Below are positions 33,597-43,431 of a stretch of 64,000 bases of DNA, in pieces. Positions within the stretch are counted from its first letter, which is position 1, and each line of letters opens with the position of its first letter. Made by a program: the position numbers and the translations under genes. Source of the stretch: CAXBNB01 sp040222275 (lineage in GTDB: Bacteria > Bacteroidota > Bacteroidia > Cytophagales > Cyclobacteriaceae); NCBI GenBank assembly GCA_040222275.1, contig JAVKDJ010000045.1, forward strand, positions 248,001 through 312,000, in the 5' to 3' direction. The notes below the pieces were generated by a model. The model was given only the letters and a program-made list of their open reading frames with translations, searched no databases and was not told where the DNA came from.

Positions 33597-34709
33597 CTAG
33601 AAAGCTTCCCGGACTGATAGGTAAAATGCCGACTGCCCATTATCGGTGAAACCGATATCCAAGCGAATGTTCATTTTTTCATCTTTCAAAGCCTGAAACC
33701 TGCCCCCAGCACCAAATATAAACCTGTTGTTATCCAAACTAAAGTCGCTGAGGGTAGGCGCCACATCACCCATCCCGGCGAACAACACCCCTCCAAACCT
33801 CCAGAACAACTCCTGTCTTACCTCGGCTTGTAAAAAATACGATTGCCTGTCCATGTACAGGTTTTTATGGCTCAATCCCCTCAGCCTGTCGTCCCCTCCC
33901 AACTTTGGAAGCTTGTAGAAAGGAATGTCTGTGCCAGAAGTGAAATTGGCCCTGAACTGGAGTGCCAGGATGTTCTTTTCACTTAACAATTTCATGTACC
34001 TCCTGTAGTCCACCAGATACGATCCATAATTGTACTCACCTGCAAAAGCCTTACTGAAAAGGGTGATGCCAGCGTTGAGAAAAGTACCGGATGTAGGGTA
34101 AAGTGTGCTATTACGTGTGTCTAAAAGCAAGCCCGGGCCAATACCCATATTGCGCCCTCCATCTATCCCAATCGAATTGAATGTATCCAGGTCCCCATTG
34201 GGTATGATCTCACGTATGTCATTGTATTGCAGGTCGTACAACAACCCCACAAACAGGTTTTCGTTCACTGGTTTCATTACCCGTCCGGTCGCCCGATAAA
34301 ACCGGTCGGTATAGAGTTCCCTTCTATCCGGGTCTGTTTGGTTGCCGATCCCGTAAAAAAAATCAGGGAAATTAAAGTACCTGATGATGGTATTGATATT
34401 CAAGCCGTTTTTGAGGTAAACATCAATATCCAGGGCCGACAGGATCTGCTTTTTTTGTGTATAAAGAAAATATGGCGAGATAGATGTAGGCCGGTAAAAC
34501 TTGTTGTCGGCTTTTTCTTTATCCTTCAACACCATGAAGGCAATTATCCCATACATAAACCCTGTTTCCGGAGAAGAACCAAGTGCAGGGTAAACCGCGA
34601 AACTGGTATTACTGGTTTTTGTGGTATCGGACTGGCCTGATGCCGAAGAACTTACAATAGAAAGGATCAGGGTCAAAAGAAATAGATCCTTGAAGCGATT
34701 TTTAAGCAT
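33597..34709 (-). CDS. D15/BamA-like outer-membrane beta-barrel protein
   Basis: A 370-residue outer-membrane protein. The signal peptide runs to about residue 26 (LTLILSIVSSSASGQ). There are no POTRA repeats. The rest looks like a barrel of the bacterial surface antigen (D15) type, with LGSSPETGFMYGI near the start, DRLRGLSHKNLY in the position of the conserved R-G-F/L-R loop of this family, and a C-terminal Phe (SVREAF). Similar short D15 proteins of Bacteroidota are of unknown function; some are phospholipase-linked. The frame opens at 34745, but ATG 34709 gives the signal peptide. It follows aspS on the same strand with a 46-nt gap. Confidence 0.82.
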   Translation of the reverse strand: MLKNRFKDLFLLTLILSIVSSSASGQSDTTKTSNTSFAVYPALGSSPETGFMYGIIAFMVLKDKEKADNKFYRPTSISPYFLYTQKKQILSALDIDVYLKNGLNINTIIRYFNFPDFFYGIGNQTDPDRRELYTDRFYRATGRVMKPVNENLFVGLLYDLQYNDIREIIPNGDLDTFNSIGIDGGRNMGIGPGLLLDTRNSTLYPTSGTFLNAGITLFSKAFAGEYNYGSYLVDYRRYMKLLSEKNILALQFRANFTSGTDIPFYKLPKLGGDDRLRGLSHKNLYMDRQSYFLQAEVRQELFWRFGGVLFAGMGDVAPTLSDFSLDNNRFIFGAGGRFQALKDEKMNIRLDIGFTDNGQSAFYLSVREAF

Positions 34710-34755
34710 ATTTTCTTCCCTAGGTTTTAAGTTCAATCCGGCCAAATCAATCGAT

Positions 34756-36501
34756 TTAGTCCAATTTGATCCCCAACTCCTTCAGTTGATCCGAAGACAC
34801 CGGAGATGGTGAATCTATCATCACATCCCTGGCCGATGTGTTTTTGGGGAACGCAATATAGTCACGAATGGATTGTGAACCGCCAAACAGGGCACATAGC
34901 CTGTCGAAACCAAAGGCAATACCACCATGAGGGGGAGCTCCATACTCAAAAGCATCCATTAGAAATCCAAACTGGGCTTTGGCCTCTTCAGGCGTGAACC
35001 CAAGGTGATCGAACATCAGGGCCTGGGTTTCCCGGTCGTGAATCCTTATAGATCCACCGCCAATTTCCACACCATTGATCACCAGATCGTACGCATTGGC
35101 CTTTACAGCTCCCGGATCAGTATCCAGTAGTTTGATGTCTTCCTTATTGGGTGAAGTAAAAGGGTGGTGCATGGCATGGTAGCGGCTGGTTTCTTCGTCC
35201 CACTCCAACAGGGGAAAGTCTAATACCCAAAGGGGCTTAAACACAGAGTCGTCCCTCAGTCCCAATTGATTTCCCATTTCAAGGCGCAGTTCGTTCATGG
35301 CCTTGCGGGTATGGTTTATATCCCCCGACAACACAAGGATCAAATCGCCTGGCTCAGCACCTGCTTTTTGTGCCCATTGCGCCAGGTCTTCCTGTGTATA
35401 GAATTTATCTACCGAAGACTTGAATGAACCATCGGCATTACACTTTACATAAACCAGTCCTTTGGCACCAATCTGCGGCTTTCTCACGAAATCAGTCAAC
35501 GCATCCAACTGTTTTCGGGTATATTCCGCACACCCTTTGGCGCAAATGCCCACCACTAACTCGGCTTGATCAAACACATTGAAACCTTTTCCCTGAGCCT
35601 GTTCATTCAGGTCAACGAATTGCATTCCGAACCTCAGGTCAGGCTTATCCGATCCATAGAGCCTCATGGCATCATCGTACTGCATGTGCTCAAATCCGCC
35701 AACTTCCATACCTTTCACTTCTTTGAAAAGGTATCGTACCAGGCCTTCAAAAACCTCCAGAATATCCTCCCTGGTGACAAAAGACATTTCGCAATCTATC
35801 TGGGTAAATTCTGGCTGGCGATCGGCACGAAGGTCTTCGTCCCTAAAGCATTTTACAATCTGAAAATACTTGTCAAACCCAGATACCATCAGCAACTGCT
35901 TAAAGGTTTGTGGCGATTGGGGAAGTGCATAAAACTCGCCCACGTTGACCCTGGACGGCACAACAAAATCCCTGGCACCCTCAGGCGTGGATTTGATCAA
36001 CACCGGTGTTTCTACTTCCATGAAATCCTGACCTGAAAGATAAGCCCTGGTGGCTTGAAGCATTTGGTGCCTCAATTTCAATTTATTGCTTACAGGGTTT
36101 CTCCTCAAGTCCAGGTAACGGTACTTCATCCTCAACTCTTCCCCTCCATCAGTTTCATCTTCTATTAAAAATGGGGGAACCTTAGACTTGTTCAACACCT
36201 CTAGCGTTTCTACTTTTATCTCAATATCCCCGGTAGGTATTTTATCGTTTTTGGAATACCTCTCTGCCACCACTCCTGTGGCGCTGATCACAAATTCCCT
36301 ACCTACAGATGTGGCCACTTCCAACAGTTCGGCACTTGTTTGTCCTTCCTCAAAAATCAATTGTGTCACTCCGTACCTGTCCCTGAGATCGATCCAAACT
36401 ACCCCTCCTTTGTCCCTCAGCTTCTGTACCCAACCACAGAGTGTTACTTTTTTACCTGCATCACCTATCCTTAATTCTCCACAAGTATTTGTCCTAAGCA
36501 T
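34756..36501 (-). CDS. aspS: Aspartyl-tRNA synthetase
   Basis: A 581-residue class IIb synthetase charging tRNA-Asp. The N-terminal OB-fold begins MLRTNTCGELRIGDAGKKV, motif 2 is FRDEDLRADRQPEFTQID, motif 3 is GGIAFGFDRLCALFGG, and the bacterial GAD insertion lies between motifs 2 and 3. Length fits the bacterial form (about 590). The frame opens at 36543, but ATG 36501 matches the family start. Discriminating or non-discriminating type was not resolved. Confidence 0.97.
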   Translation of the reverse strand: MLRTNTCGELRIGDAGKKVTLCGWVQKLRDKGGVVWIDLRDRYGVTQLIFEEGQTSAELLEVATSVGREFVISATGVVAERYSKNDKIPTGDIEIKVETLEVLNKSKVPPFLIEDETDGGEELRMKYRYLDLRRNPVSNKLKLRHQMLQATRAYLSGQDFMEVETPVLIKSTPEGARDFVVPSRVNVGEFYALPQSPQTFKQLLMVSGFDKYFQIVKCFRDEDLRADRQPEFTQIDCEMSFVTREDILEVFEGLVRYLFKEVKGMEVGGFEHMQYDDAMRLYGSDKPDLRFGMQFVDLNEQAQGKGFNVFDQAELVVGICAKGCAEYTRKQLDALTDFVRKPQIGAKGLVYVKCNADGSFKSSVDKFYTQEDLAQWAQKAGAEPGDLILVLSGDINHTRKAMNELRLEMGNQLGLRDDSVFKPLWVLDFPLLEWDEETSRYHAMHHPFTSPNKEDIKLLDTDPGAVKANAYDLVINGVEIGGGSIRIHDRETQALMFDHLGFTPEEAKAQFGFLMDAFEYGAPPHGGIAFGFDRLCALFGGSQSIRDYIAFPKNTSARDVMIDSPSPVSSDQLKELGIKLD

Positions 36502-36562
36502 TCTTTGTTTTCTGTTTATTCGTTGAAATTTTGAGAACCGCAAATTTAATAATTGTGGTCGT

Positions 36563-36593
36563 TTGGGCGTTATCTACTTCTACTTTAATTTTG
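36563..36593 (+). promoter_or_regulatory. Promoter of the secreted-protein/tadA operon
   Basis: TTG at 36563-36565, a 20-bp spacer, and TAATTTTG at 36586-36593. Both match the -33/-7 consensus. The implied start site is about 15-20 nt before ATG 36620, in favour of that start. Confidence 0.6.
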
Positions 36594-36619
36594 ATCTTCC
36601 ACATGGAAACCCCGCATTT

Positions 36620-37180
36620 ATGATTTTCAACTTCCTGTTATTGTTTCATTTTGTTTTTTCGCCTTTTCAAGCTTCCAAACTGGTAAAGATCAAAGTAACC
36701 GAATCCATTACTATGTTGATGCCGGAGACTTTTCGGCCAATGTCCAATGATGAAATTGCCGACAGGTATTTCACCACCAAAAGGCCCCTGGCACTTTTCA
36801 CCGATCAAAGCCTGAGCATCGACCTGGGAGTGAACAAATCTGTAACCCAATGGCAGGAAAAAGACCTGGAAATTATGAAAAGCTTCCAAAAGTCAAACAT
36901 CTATAGCCTGTATGACAACATTGAAATGATCAGTGAAGGGGTGAAAGAAATCAACGGCAGGAAATACGCCCACTTCGAGTTTGTATCCACTGTGAAGGAG
37001 GAAGAAAATGTGTTCGTAAAAAAAGGTGCCATTAGTAAATACACCTATATACAATACACCATAATCAACGGCAACTCGCTAGTTTTTAATTTCACTTGCC
37101 CGTCTTCAATAAAAGACAAGTGGCAAGCCAAGGTAGCAGAAATCATGCAGGGCGTGGAGGTAAAGAAAAACCTGCAATGA
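36620..37180 (+). CDS. Secreted protein of unknown function
   Basis: A 186-residue protein with a signal peptide (MIFNFLLLFHFVFSPFQA, residues 1-18). The rest is a soluble alpha/beta domain reminiscent of DcrB/PsbP-like folds (ITMLMPETFRPMSNDEIADR, then a mixed sheet ending YIQYTIINGNSLVFNFTC); this comparison is loose. The frame opens at 36563, but that region holds the promoter. The stop overlaps the tadA start (ATGA), so the two are co-translated, though no functional link is evident. Confidence 0.68.
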   Translation: MIFNFLLLFHFVFSPFQASKLVKIKVTESITMLMPETFRPMSNDEIADRYFTTKRPLALFTDQSLSIDLGVNKSVTQWQEKDLEIMKSFQKSNIYSLYDNIEMISEGVKEINGRKYAHFEFVSTVKEEENVFVKKGAISKYTYIQYTIINGNSLVFNFTCPSSIKDKWQAKVAEIMQGVEVKKNLQ

Positions 37181-37626
37181 TCCCGGGCCTGCATAGCAAT
37201 GAGGCCTTTATGAAAGAGGCCCTGAAACAGGCACATTATGCCCTTGAAGAAGGGGAAGTGCCCATAGGAGCGGTAGTTGTATGCGACAACAAAATAATAG
37301 CACGTGCCTACAATCAGGTAGAGCGGCTAAATGACGTAACGGCACATGCCGAAATCCTGGCCATTACTGCCGCAGAAAACTTTCTGGGCACCAAATACCT
37401 GACGCAGTGTCGGCTTTTTGTTACCCTGGAGCCATGCCTGATGTGCGCCGGGGCTTCCTACTGGTCGCAGTTGGAGGGTGTGGTATATGGTGCGAGTGAT
37501 GAAAAAAGGGGCTATTCAGCAAAAGCCCCCGATGCTTTTCATCCGAAAACAAACGTGACACACGGTGTACTTGCTGAGGAGTGCTCGACACTGGTCAAAG
37601 AATTTTTCAAAAGGCTGAGGGAATAG
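37177..37626 (+). CDS. tadA: tRNA-specific adenosine deaminase
   Basis: A 149-residue zinc deaminase forming inosine at the wobble position of tRNA-Arg(ACG). The Zn/catalytic motif is TAHAEILAI (His57, Glu59) and TLEPCLMCAGA (Cys87, Cys90). The N-terminal ALEEGEVPIGAVVV and the C-terminal ECSTLVKEFFKRLR match TadA. Length equals the bacterial norm. The frame opens at 37096 inside the preceding gene; ATG 37177 overlaps that gene's stop and is preferred. The next gene has its own start region 163 bp on. Confidence 0.93.
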   Translation: MIPGLHSNEAFMKEALKQAHYALEEGEVPIGAVVVCDNKIIARAYNQVERLNDVTAHAEILAITAAENFLGTKYLTQCRLFVTLEPCLMCAGASYWSQLEGVVYGASDEKRGYSAKAPDAFHPKTNVTHGVLAEECSTLVKEFFKRLRE

Positions 37627-37789
37627 TTGGGTTCTTTGACTGGAAGATTTGCCGGGGAATTATTAATGTGCTTGCTTTGATAAATTTTCTCAATATTTAC
37701 ATAGATTTGATTCATAGAACGAAGTAGCACTACCGCCCAACGGTTCTTAGTTTTACAATAAATTTTTATCATATATAAATAATACAATT

Positions 37790-38392
37790 ATGGCATTCGA
37801 ATTACCATCATTACCTTATGCTCACAACGCACTTGAGCCACATATCGACGCACGTACCATGGAAATCCACCATGGAAAACACCATAACGCTTATGTAACC
37901 AACCTGAACAACGCCATTGCCGGTACGGAAATGGAAGGAAAATCCATCGAAGACATCTGCAAGCAACATTCAGATGTACCTGCAGTAAGAAACAACGGTG
38001 GCGGGCATTTCAACCACTCACTTTTCTGGACAGTAATGAGCCCCAATGGTGGCGGTGCTCCTTCCGGTGACCTGGCTGTCGCTATCGACTCGGCTTTCGG
38101 ATCGTTGGATGCTTTCAAAGATGCATTCAGCAAAGCCGGTGCTACCCGATTCGGGTCTGGATGGGCATGGCTGTGTGTAAAAGACGGCAAGCTGGAGGTT
38201 TGTTCATCTGCCAACCAGGACAACCCATTGATGCCAGGTGTAGGATGTGGTGGCACTCCTATCCTAGGATTGGATGTTTGGGAACATGCGTATTACCTCA
38301 ACTACCAAAACAGAAGACCTGACTACATCTCTGCGTTTTTTAACGTAATCAACTGGGACGAAGTAGCCAAAAGGTTTGCTGCTGCGAAGTAA
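37790..38392 (+). CDS. sodA: Superoxide dismutase, Mn/Fe type
   Basis: A 200-residue enzyme that dismutates superoxide in the cytoplasm. Metal ligands are in MEIHHGKHHNAYV (His), GGGHFNHSLFW (His) and the final signature GLDVWEHAYYLNYQNRRPDY (Asp, His). NNGGGHFNH and SANQDNPLM (Gln on the C-terminal domain) are the pattern of Mn enzymes rather than Fe enzymes, but many Bacteroidota forms work with either metal. No signal peptide. Followed by a terminator. Confidence 0.96.
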   Translation: MAFELPSLPYAHNALEPHIDARTMEIHHGKHHNAYVTNLNNAIAGTEMEGKSIEDICKQHSDVPAVRNNGGGHFNHSLFWTVMSPNGGGAPSGDLAVAIDSAFGSLDAFKDAFSKAGATRFGSGWAWLCVKDGKLEVCSSANQDNPLMPGVGCGGTPILGLDVWEHAYYLNYQNRRPDYISAFFNVINWDEVAKRFAAAK

Positions 38393-38413
38393 GTATTAAA
38401 AGTAAACTTAATG

Positions 38414-38450
38414 AAAAGTCATCTTTCGGATTCGGGGGATGACTTTTTTA
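38414..38450 (+). terminator. Intrinsic terminator of the superoxide dismutase gene
   Basis: AAAAGTCATC (38414-38423), 14-nt loop, GATGACTTTT (38438-38447), then more T. The A-rich left arm could also serve the convergent miaE gene, whose stop is at 38448. Confidence 0.85.
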
Positions 38451-39059
38451 ATGCATCCTATCCCCCCTCACTTCCAGATTCTGGATAATCTCAGCTTCTG
38501 CGGCTAGGAATTCTTTCCATCGATTGTTGACATATTCCTCTCCCATATAGGTCTTAGCCAGGTCGATGAAATTGGCATAATGGCTGGCCTCCGACACCAT
38601 CAGCTCATAGTAAAATTTTTGCAGTTCGGTATCTTCTATGTTTTTCCACAGTAGCTTGAAGCGCTCGCAGCTCCTGGCCTCTATCAGGGCATTAAGCAAT
38701 AGCTTTTCCACCAACTGCTGATCCCGGCTCCCTCCTTTTTTAAGGATACCATTGATGGCCATCACATACTCATCTTTACGCATTTTGCCCAGTGCAATGC
38801 CTCGTTTCTTCATTTCATCCAACACACGCTCAAAATGCCCCCATTCCTCGGCCACCACACCAGTCATCAGCTCTACCAACTCGCTTTTTTCCGGGTACTG
38901 TACGATAAGGGAAATACAGGAAGAAGCCGCTTTCTGTTCGCAATAGGCATGGTCTATGAGTATCTCATCCAGCGATTTTTCAGCTATATTGGTCCACCTG
39001 GGGTCCGTCGGCAGGTTCAATCCCAAAACGGTTTTTTCTGCGGGGTTTTCTCTTTCCAT
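38448..39059 (-). CDS. miaE: tRNA 2-methylthio-N6-isopentenyladenosine hydroxylase
   Basis: A 203-residue non-haem di-iron enzyme hydroxylating ms2i6A37 in tRNA. Iron ligands are visible as Glu in DHAYCEQKAAS, the pair in VVAEEWGHFERVL (E-x-x-H), Glu in NALIEARSCERFKLL and the final SEASHYANF (E-x-x-H). Helical throughout with no membrane segment. It is a known but patchily distributed member of tRNA modification in Bacteroidota. It is 12 nt upstream of nothing on its own strand; the porin gene ends at 39072 and could be co-transcribed. Confidence 0.92.
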   Translation of the reverse strand: MERENPAEKTVLGLNLPTDPRWTNIAEKSLDEILIDHAYCEQKAASSCISLIVQYPEKSELVELMTGVVAEEWGHFERVLDEMKKRGIALGKMRKDEYVMAINGILKKGGSRDQQLVEKLLLNALIEARSCERFKLLWKNIEDTELQKFYYELMVSEASHYANFIDLAKTYMGEEYVNNRWKEFLAAEAEIIQNLEVRGDRMH

Positions 39060-39071
39060 ATTATTGGTACT

Positions 39072-40919
39072 TTAATCAAAAAACAACCACCTGCACCCCA
39101 TGTCAAACACTTTTTTCTGACCGGGGTAAAATGGTGTGGCAAAATAGCCATTCTCAGCGGGCTGGTTAATGTGGGTCATTTTAGCAAAAAACCTGAACCT
39201 CTTGGCCTGGAAATTCAGGAATACATCTGCGGCTACATACGACTTCATTTCAAAATCATTTTGCAGGTAAAACTGCTGGGTGACAGGATCGTAATCGTTG
39301 GCAAAATAAGCAGACTGCCAGCGGACGTTTACGCCGAATTGAATGGGCATGTAGTCATTGAACCAAATTCCTTCGTAGTACCATCGGCTGTTGACCATCA
39401 GGTCGGGCACCCGAAACACCCCGGATCCACCTCCCGCCAGGAGGGTATAGTCAATATTGTTGTCGAACCTGAAATGCTTGCCGAGGCTTACATCTGCCCT
39501 TACTGAGTACCGGTTGATGATGGCCGAAGAGGACGATTGGGCCGGAGCTTTGTCAGTGCCAAAGTACACATATTGGTCGATGCTCGTAATGGACACCCTG
39601 GGCTGAATGGACAAAAAAGAAAAATTGTACTGCGCTGAGCCTTCTATGCTGTTCACGATGATGGGATCAAAATCATTGGACCATTCGTAATGGTTTCCGA
39701 GGTATTGCTCCGACAAAAACGAAGGGTTGTAGATGGCACTGGTATAGGAGGCATTCACATATTTGTTTTTCAAAAAACCTTTGAGATAGTATTGCCCTCC
39801 ATCGAGCAGTTCAATGTTTCCACCAACCTCATTTCCATTTCCAATGAACAATTTCATATCCCCGCCCAGATAGTTTTCGCTGGTGTGTCCAAAGGGATCG
39901 AGGTAAACATACCTGTAGTCGAGATCACGTCTTTTCAAATAGGCGCTGTAAAAAAAAGTATTGCTCAGCTTTCCTTTGATGCCTACCTCGTTTTTCACTT
40001 CGTTGAAAGTGGAAGCATCCAGGGTAGAATCGCTTCTGATGAAAATATTGTCGAAATAATCCCTATCCAGGGCAGATGTCAGGGGAAAATCATTGAATTC
40101 GTTTTTCGTGCTTTTTTTATCCAGTATATGATAGACTTCAAAAAACGGCTTGACCGAATACTCCTGATAGATGTGATAGTTCACCCGTGTGTCTGTGGTC
40201 CTTGCATTTTGCAGTTTGTTGACGGCATCTGCGTACTGGAAAAACTCCAATTCCTCTGCATCCAATGCCACATCCACCCCACCGGTTTCCCTGGCGGTAT
40301 GCTCAAACCTAAGTGCGTGAAATAGCAGGGTGTAGTTCTTTTTTGGGGATTCGTAAAAAGTATAGATGTCGAGCATCGAAGAGCGGATTTGGTTGTTGTC
40401 CCCGGTGATGGCCACTTCGCCAATTTGCCTGTTGGATGACATCTTGTATATATCAAAACCTACGTTCCAATTGGGGCTTACATTTCTGGAATAGTTGAAC
40501 GCTACAGAAGACCGTCCATTTCCGCCAAAAGCCGCATTCAAATCCATATAGGGCGATTTGGTGTCGTAATACCTAAACTCTTCCGGCTCAATAATGTAGG
40601 GGTCGTAGGCATGAAACCCCGACCTACGCCCGATTGTTCGCGGAACTTCATAATAAACCGGTACCATCGCCGATCCATTCACCCCCAAATCCTGATAATA
40701 CCTGGGACTTTTCTTAGCCACTTCAAAATTTTCGAGCATGTACAGCGTAGTGTCCACATTCTGGAAAGTGGTGTCATTTTCCCGTATTTTCCCCTCCAGG
40801 GTGAACAAGGTAGAATGCGCCCCATACACCAGTTTGGTAGAGTCATCTATGATCTGGGAAAAGGCGGTGGCCGATTGAAAAAACAGAAAAAATAAAATGT
40901 AGTTGCTCTTGTTACTCAC
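39072..40919 (-). CDS. Putative porin of the Bacteroidota Porin_10 type
   Basis: A 615-residue outer-membrane protein. The signal peptide ends near SATAFSQ (residue 22). The rest is barrel-like, rich in aromatic and Gly/Asn residues (FNYSRNVSPNWNVGFDIYK, SSNRQIGEVAITGDNNQ), with a typical C-terminal FDMGCRWLFFD. The start codon is GTG at 40919, 6 nt after the lpxK stop, so it is likely in the lpxK operon. Substrate unknown; a general or sugar-specific porin is the usual guess. Confidence 0.82.
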   Translation of the reverse strand: MSNKSNYILFFLFFQSATAFSQIIDDSTKLVYGAHSTLFTLEGKIRENDTTFQNVDTTLYMLENFEVAKKSPRYYQDLGVNGSAMVPVYYEVPRTIGRRSGFHAYDPYIIEPEEFRYYDTKSPYMDLNAAFGGNGRSSVAFNYSRNVSPNWNVGFDIYKMSSNRQIGEVAITGDNNQIRSSMLDIYTFYESPKKNYTLLFHALRFEHTARETGGVDVALDAEELEFFQYADAVNKLQNARTTDTRVNYHIYQEYSVKPFFEVYHILDKKSTKNEFNDFPLTSALDRDYFDNIFIRSDSTLDASTFNEVKNEVGIKGKLSNTFFYSAYLKRRDLDYRYVYLDPFGHTSENYLGGDMKLFIGNGNEVGGNIELLDGGQYYLKGFLKNKYVNASYTSAIYNPSFLSEQYLGNHYEWSNDFDPIIVNSIEGSAQYNFSFLSIQPRVSITSIDQYVYFGTDKAPAQSSSSAIINRYSVRADVSLGKHFRFDNNIDYTLLAGGGSGVFRVPDLMVNSRWYYEGIWFNDYMPIQFGVNVRWQSAYFANDYDPVTQQFYLQNDFEMKSYVAADVFLNFQAKRFRFFAKMTHINQPAENGYFATPFYPGQKKVFDMGCRWLFFD

Positions 40920-40925
40920 TTTTGT

Positions 40926-41975
40926 TTATCCTTCGCTATTTTCAACCTTAAAACTCTCCAACACCAAACGTTCAAATTTATCACCTTCGTACAGGAATTC
41001 TATTTCTATTGGCAAATAAAATAAAGGTAAATCCGATAATTGGCTTATTTCACGGAGTTTGACGGCATCCTTTTCTGTTGTCAGGACCATCAGGTCATGT
41101 GCATCTTCCCGCAGGCATCCCTGAAAAGCCTCCAAAATGGCATTGGCGTCATCTTTTGAGTAATGGTGATGGTCGGCATATTCCAGATGGGCCTCCAGCT
41201 TAAAGTTGTCCTCCACATAACCTACAATGTCCGTACTGCTGGCCAATCCTGTTACCAGTAAAACTCTTTTTCCGGGAATATGGCTTGTATCAAACACCGC
41301 TATAGGGTGATGATATTTTGTGCGTGCAAAAAAGACAGGTGCACCCGGTTTCAGGTATTTTTCAGCCTTCCCTTCATATTCCTTTTTTTGTTCCCCAATT
41401 TCCTTTGGGCATTTGGTGAAAACCAGAATATCTGCCCTATCTGCACCTTTTCTTGCTTCTCTTAGCCTGCCAGCCGGCAGCATTTGGTCGTTGAAAAAAG
41501 GACGCTGAAAGGTAGAAAGAAGAACACTCAAACCAGCACGAAGCGGCCTGTGTTGATAGGCATCATCACACACCACTACATTGCAGTTTTCATGCTTGAA
41601 CAGGATTTCAGGTATCGCCATTACACGTTCTTCACCTACTGCCACCGGCACCTGCTGCTTAAATTTCAACCAAAACTGATAAGGTTCATCACCAAGGGTA
41701 CTGGCATTATCCTTCTCATTTGCCAAACGAAAACCTTTGGTCTTTCTTTTATAACCCCTGCTGAGGGTGGCCGGTAAGTGTCCATTGTTCAAAAGCAGGT
41801 TGACCACATGCTCAACCATTGGGCTTTTGCCAGTGCCTCCCACCGCCAGGTTGCCTATCGAAATGACATTGACATCAAACTCGACCGACTTCCATATTTT
41901 CAAATCGTAGAGGTGGTTTCTGAAAGAAGTAATCCAGCCATAGATCATGGCAAATGGATACAATACAAGTTTCAT
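40926..41975 (-). CDS. lpxK: Tetraacyldisaccharide 4'-kinase
   Basis: A 349-residue inner-membrane-associated kinase that phosphorylates the 4' position of the lipid A precursor. The N-terminal amphipathic helix (KLVLYPFAMIYGWITSFRN) binds the membrane. The Walker A is NLAVGGTGKSPMVEHV (about 40-55), and VVCDDAYQHRPL and TRGYKRK-like RGYKRKTKGF are the expected later motifs. The frame opens at 42017, but ATG 41975 gives the usual N-terminus. It starts the lpxK-porin pair. Confidence 0.93.
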   Translation of the reverse strand: MKLVLYPFAMIYGWITSFRNHLYDLKIWKSVEFDVNVISIGNLAVGGTGKSPMVEHVVNLLLNNGHLPATLSRGYKRKTKGFRLANEKDNASTLGDEPYQFWLKFKQQVPVAVGEERVMAIPEILFKHENCNVVVCDDAYQHRPLRAGLSVLLSTFQRPFFNDQMLPAGRLREARKGADRADILVFTKCPKEIGEQKKEYEGKAEKYLKPGAPVFFARTKYHHPIAVFDTSHIPGKRVLLVTGLASSTDIVGYVEDNFKLEAHLEYADHHHYSKDDANAILEAFQGCLREDAHDLMVLTTEKDAVKLREISQLSDLPLFYLPIEIEFLYEGDKFERLVLESFKVENSEG

Positions 41976-42130
41976 AATTGCGCTCAATTCAGCCGCAAAC
42001 TTACCAATAGACCGCAAACTATGGGCAATGATTAATTATCTATTGCCAATTTTTGGGACATCAATTTTTATGTTTACCAAAAAACTAACTTCATATTGTC
42101 CAACGCAGTTTACTATTGGAACAAAAGCTT

Positions 42131-43264
42131 CTAATCCTCTACGCTGAACTTATACGAACAAACTGAATAGTATTCTTCACCCGGGTTTAAAACAGCATCG
42201 GGAAAATTGGCCTTGTTGGGAGTGTCAGGGAAATGCTGGGTCTCGAAGCAAAGGGCCTCCCTGTATTTATACACTTTGTTTTGTTTGCCGGTATCTGAAC
42301 CATTCATAAAATTGCCGCTGTAGAACTGCATACCCGGTTCGTTGGTCAAAACCTCCATAACCCGTCCGGTTTTGGGGCCAACCACCCTGGCAGCAAAGTT
42401 GAGTCCCGGTGCTGATTGGTTCAGCACATAATTGTGGTCATACCCTACCCCTATCTTCAGCTGCTCGAAATCATCCCCGATCCTTTGCCCTACAGCTACC
42501 GGCTCTCTGAAATCCATCGGGGTATTGTCAACCGGCTCAAGCACTCCGGTAGGTATCAACGTAGCATCTACAGGTGTGTATTTATCGGCATTGATTTGAA
42601 CGAGGTGGTCGTTGATGGTGCCATTGCCTGCCCCGTGCAGGTTGAAGTAGGAATGGTGGGTGAAATTGGCCAAAGTGGTCTTGTCCGTTGTCGCCCAATA
42701 CTCCACTTTGAGTTCATTGTCATCGGTCAATTGATAGACCATCCTTACCTGCATATTTCCCGGATATCCTTCCTCTCCATCTTTAGACAGGTAGGTGAGT
42801 TCCAGTTTTTGGTTGTCGATTTGCCGCGCATCCCATACCACATTGTTAAACCCATCGTTTCCTCCATGCAGGTGGTTTTCGCCATTGTTGGTAGCAAGCG
42901 TGTATTCCTCACCACCCAAGCTGAATTTACCTTTGCCGATCCTGTTGGCATATCGCCCTATGGTGGCCCCATAGTAGATGTCATTGGAGTTCAAATAGCC
43001 TTCAATATTTTCATACCCAAGTACAACATCATCAAAATCGCCATCTTTGTCCGGCACCCAGAGGGTCACGACCCTTGCACCGTAGTTGGTGATCTCGCTG
43101 ACCATGCCCGAACTGTTTTTCAACACATACAACTCCACTTTCTTTCCGTTCACAGTTCGTTCAAAATCTTGTTTGTTCAGCATAGGTATTTCTTGTTTTT
43201 TTGGTTGAGAGCAATTGGTTGCAAGTATAATCAGCAACATAAGGGGCAAAAATATTTTTTTCAT
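42131..43264 (-). CDS. Aldose 1-epimerase lipoprotein
   Basis: A 377-residue galactose-mutarotase-family enzyme interconverting alpha and beta aldopyranoses. A lipoprotein signal (MKKIFLPLMLLIILATNC, lipobox ending at Cys18) anchors it at the outer membrane or periplasm. The catalytic motifs are NGENHLHGGNDGFNNVVW (His), FTHHSYFNL (His), VGYDHNYVL (Asp) and the C-terminal region with FETQHFPDTPN (Glu). The frame opens at 43393; ATG 43264 is chosen because it gives the lipobox. It diverges from a Nudix-type sugar regulator at 43432, so it may be its target (inference). A minus-strand TATCCTTG at 43321-43328 is a possible -7 element. Confidence 0.9.
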   Translation of the reverse strand: MKKIFLPLMLLIILATNCSQPKKQEIPMLNKQDFERTVNGKKVELYVLKNSSGMVSEITNYGARVVTLWVPDKDGDFDDVVLGYENIEGYLNSNDIYYGATIGRYANRIGKGKFSLGGEEYTLATNNGENHLHGGNDGFNNVVWDARQIDNQKLELTYLSKDGEEGYPGNMQVRMVYQLTDDNELKVEYWATTDKTTLANFTHHSYFNLHGAGNGTINDHLVQINADKYTPVDATLIPTGVLEPVDNTPMDFREPVAVGQRIGDDFEQLKIGVGYDHNYVLNQSAPGLNFAARVVGPKTGRVMEVLTNEPGMQFYSGNFMNGSDTGKQNKVYKYREALCFETQHFPDTPNKANFPDAVLNPGEEYYSVCSYKFSVED

Positions 43265-43431
43265 ACCAATATCTTGTGGGATTTTTTTTGAATAAGAAAA
43301 TTTCAGATTATTTATAGCAACAAGGATAAGAAATTTAACCGTAATTTCAACCTTTATTTTCCTGGCAACAGCATAATTCAAAATATTATTCATATTTGTA
43401 AAAAACCCTCAAAACTTTCTGCATTTCCCAA

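Noticed and set aside
42416..43291. 291-codon open frame opposite the aldose 1-epimerase
   Set aside because: The minus strand encodes an enzyme with intact catalytic motifs; the opposite frame shows none.
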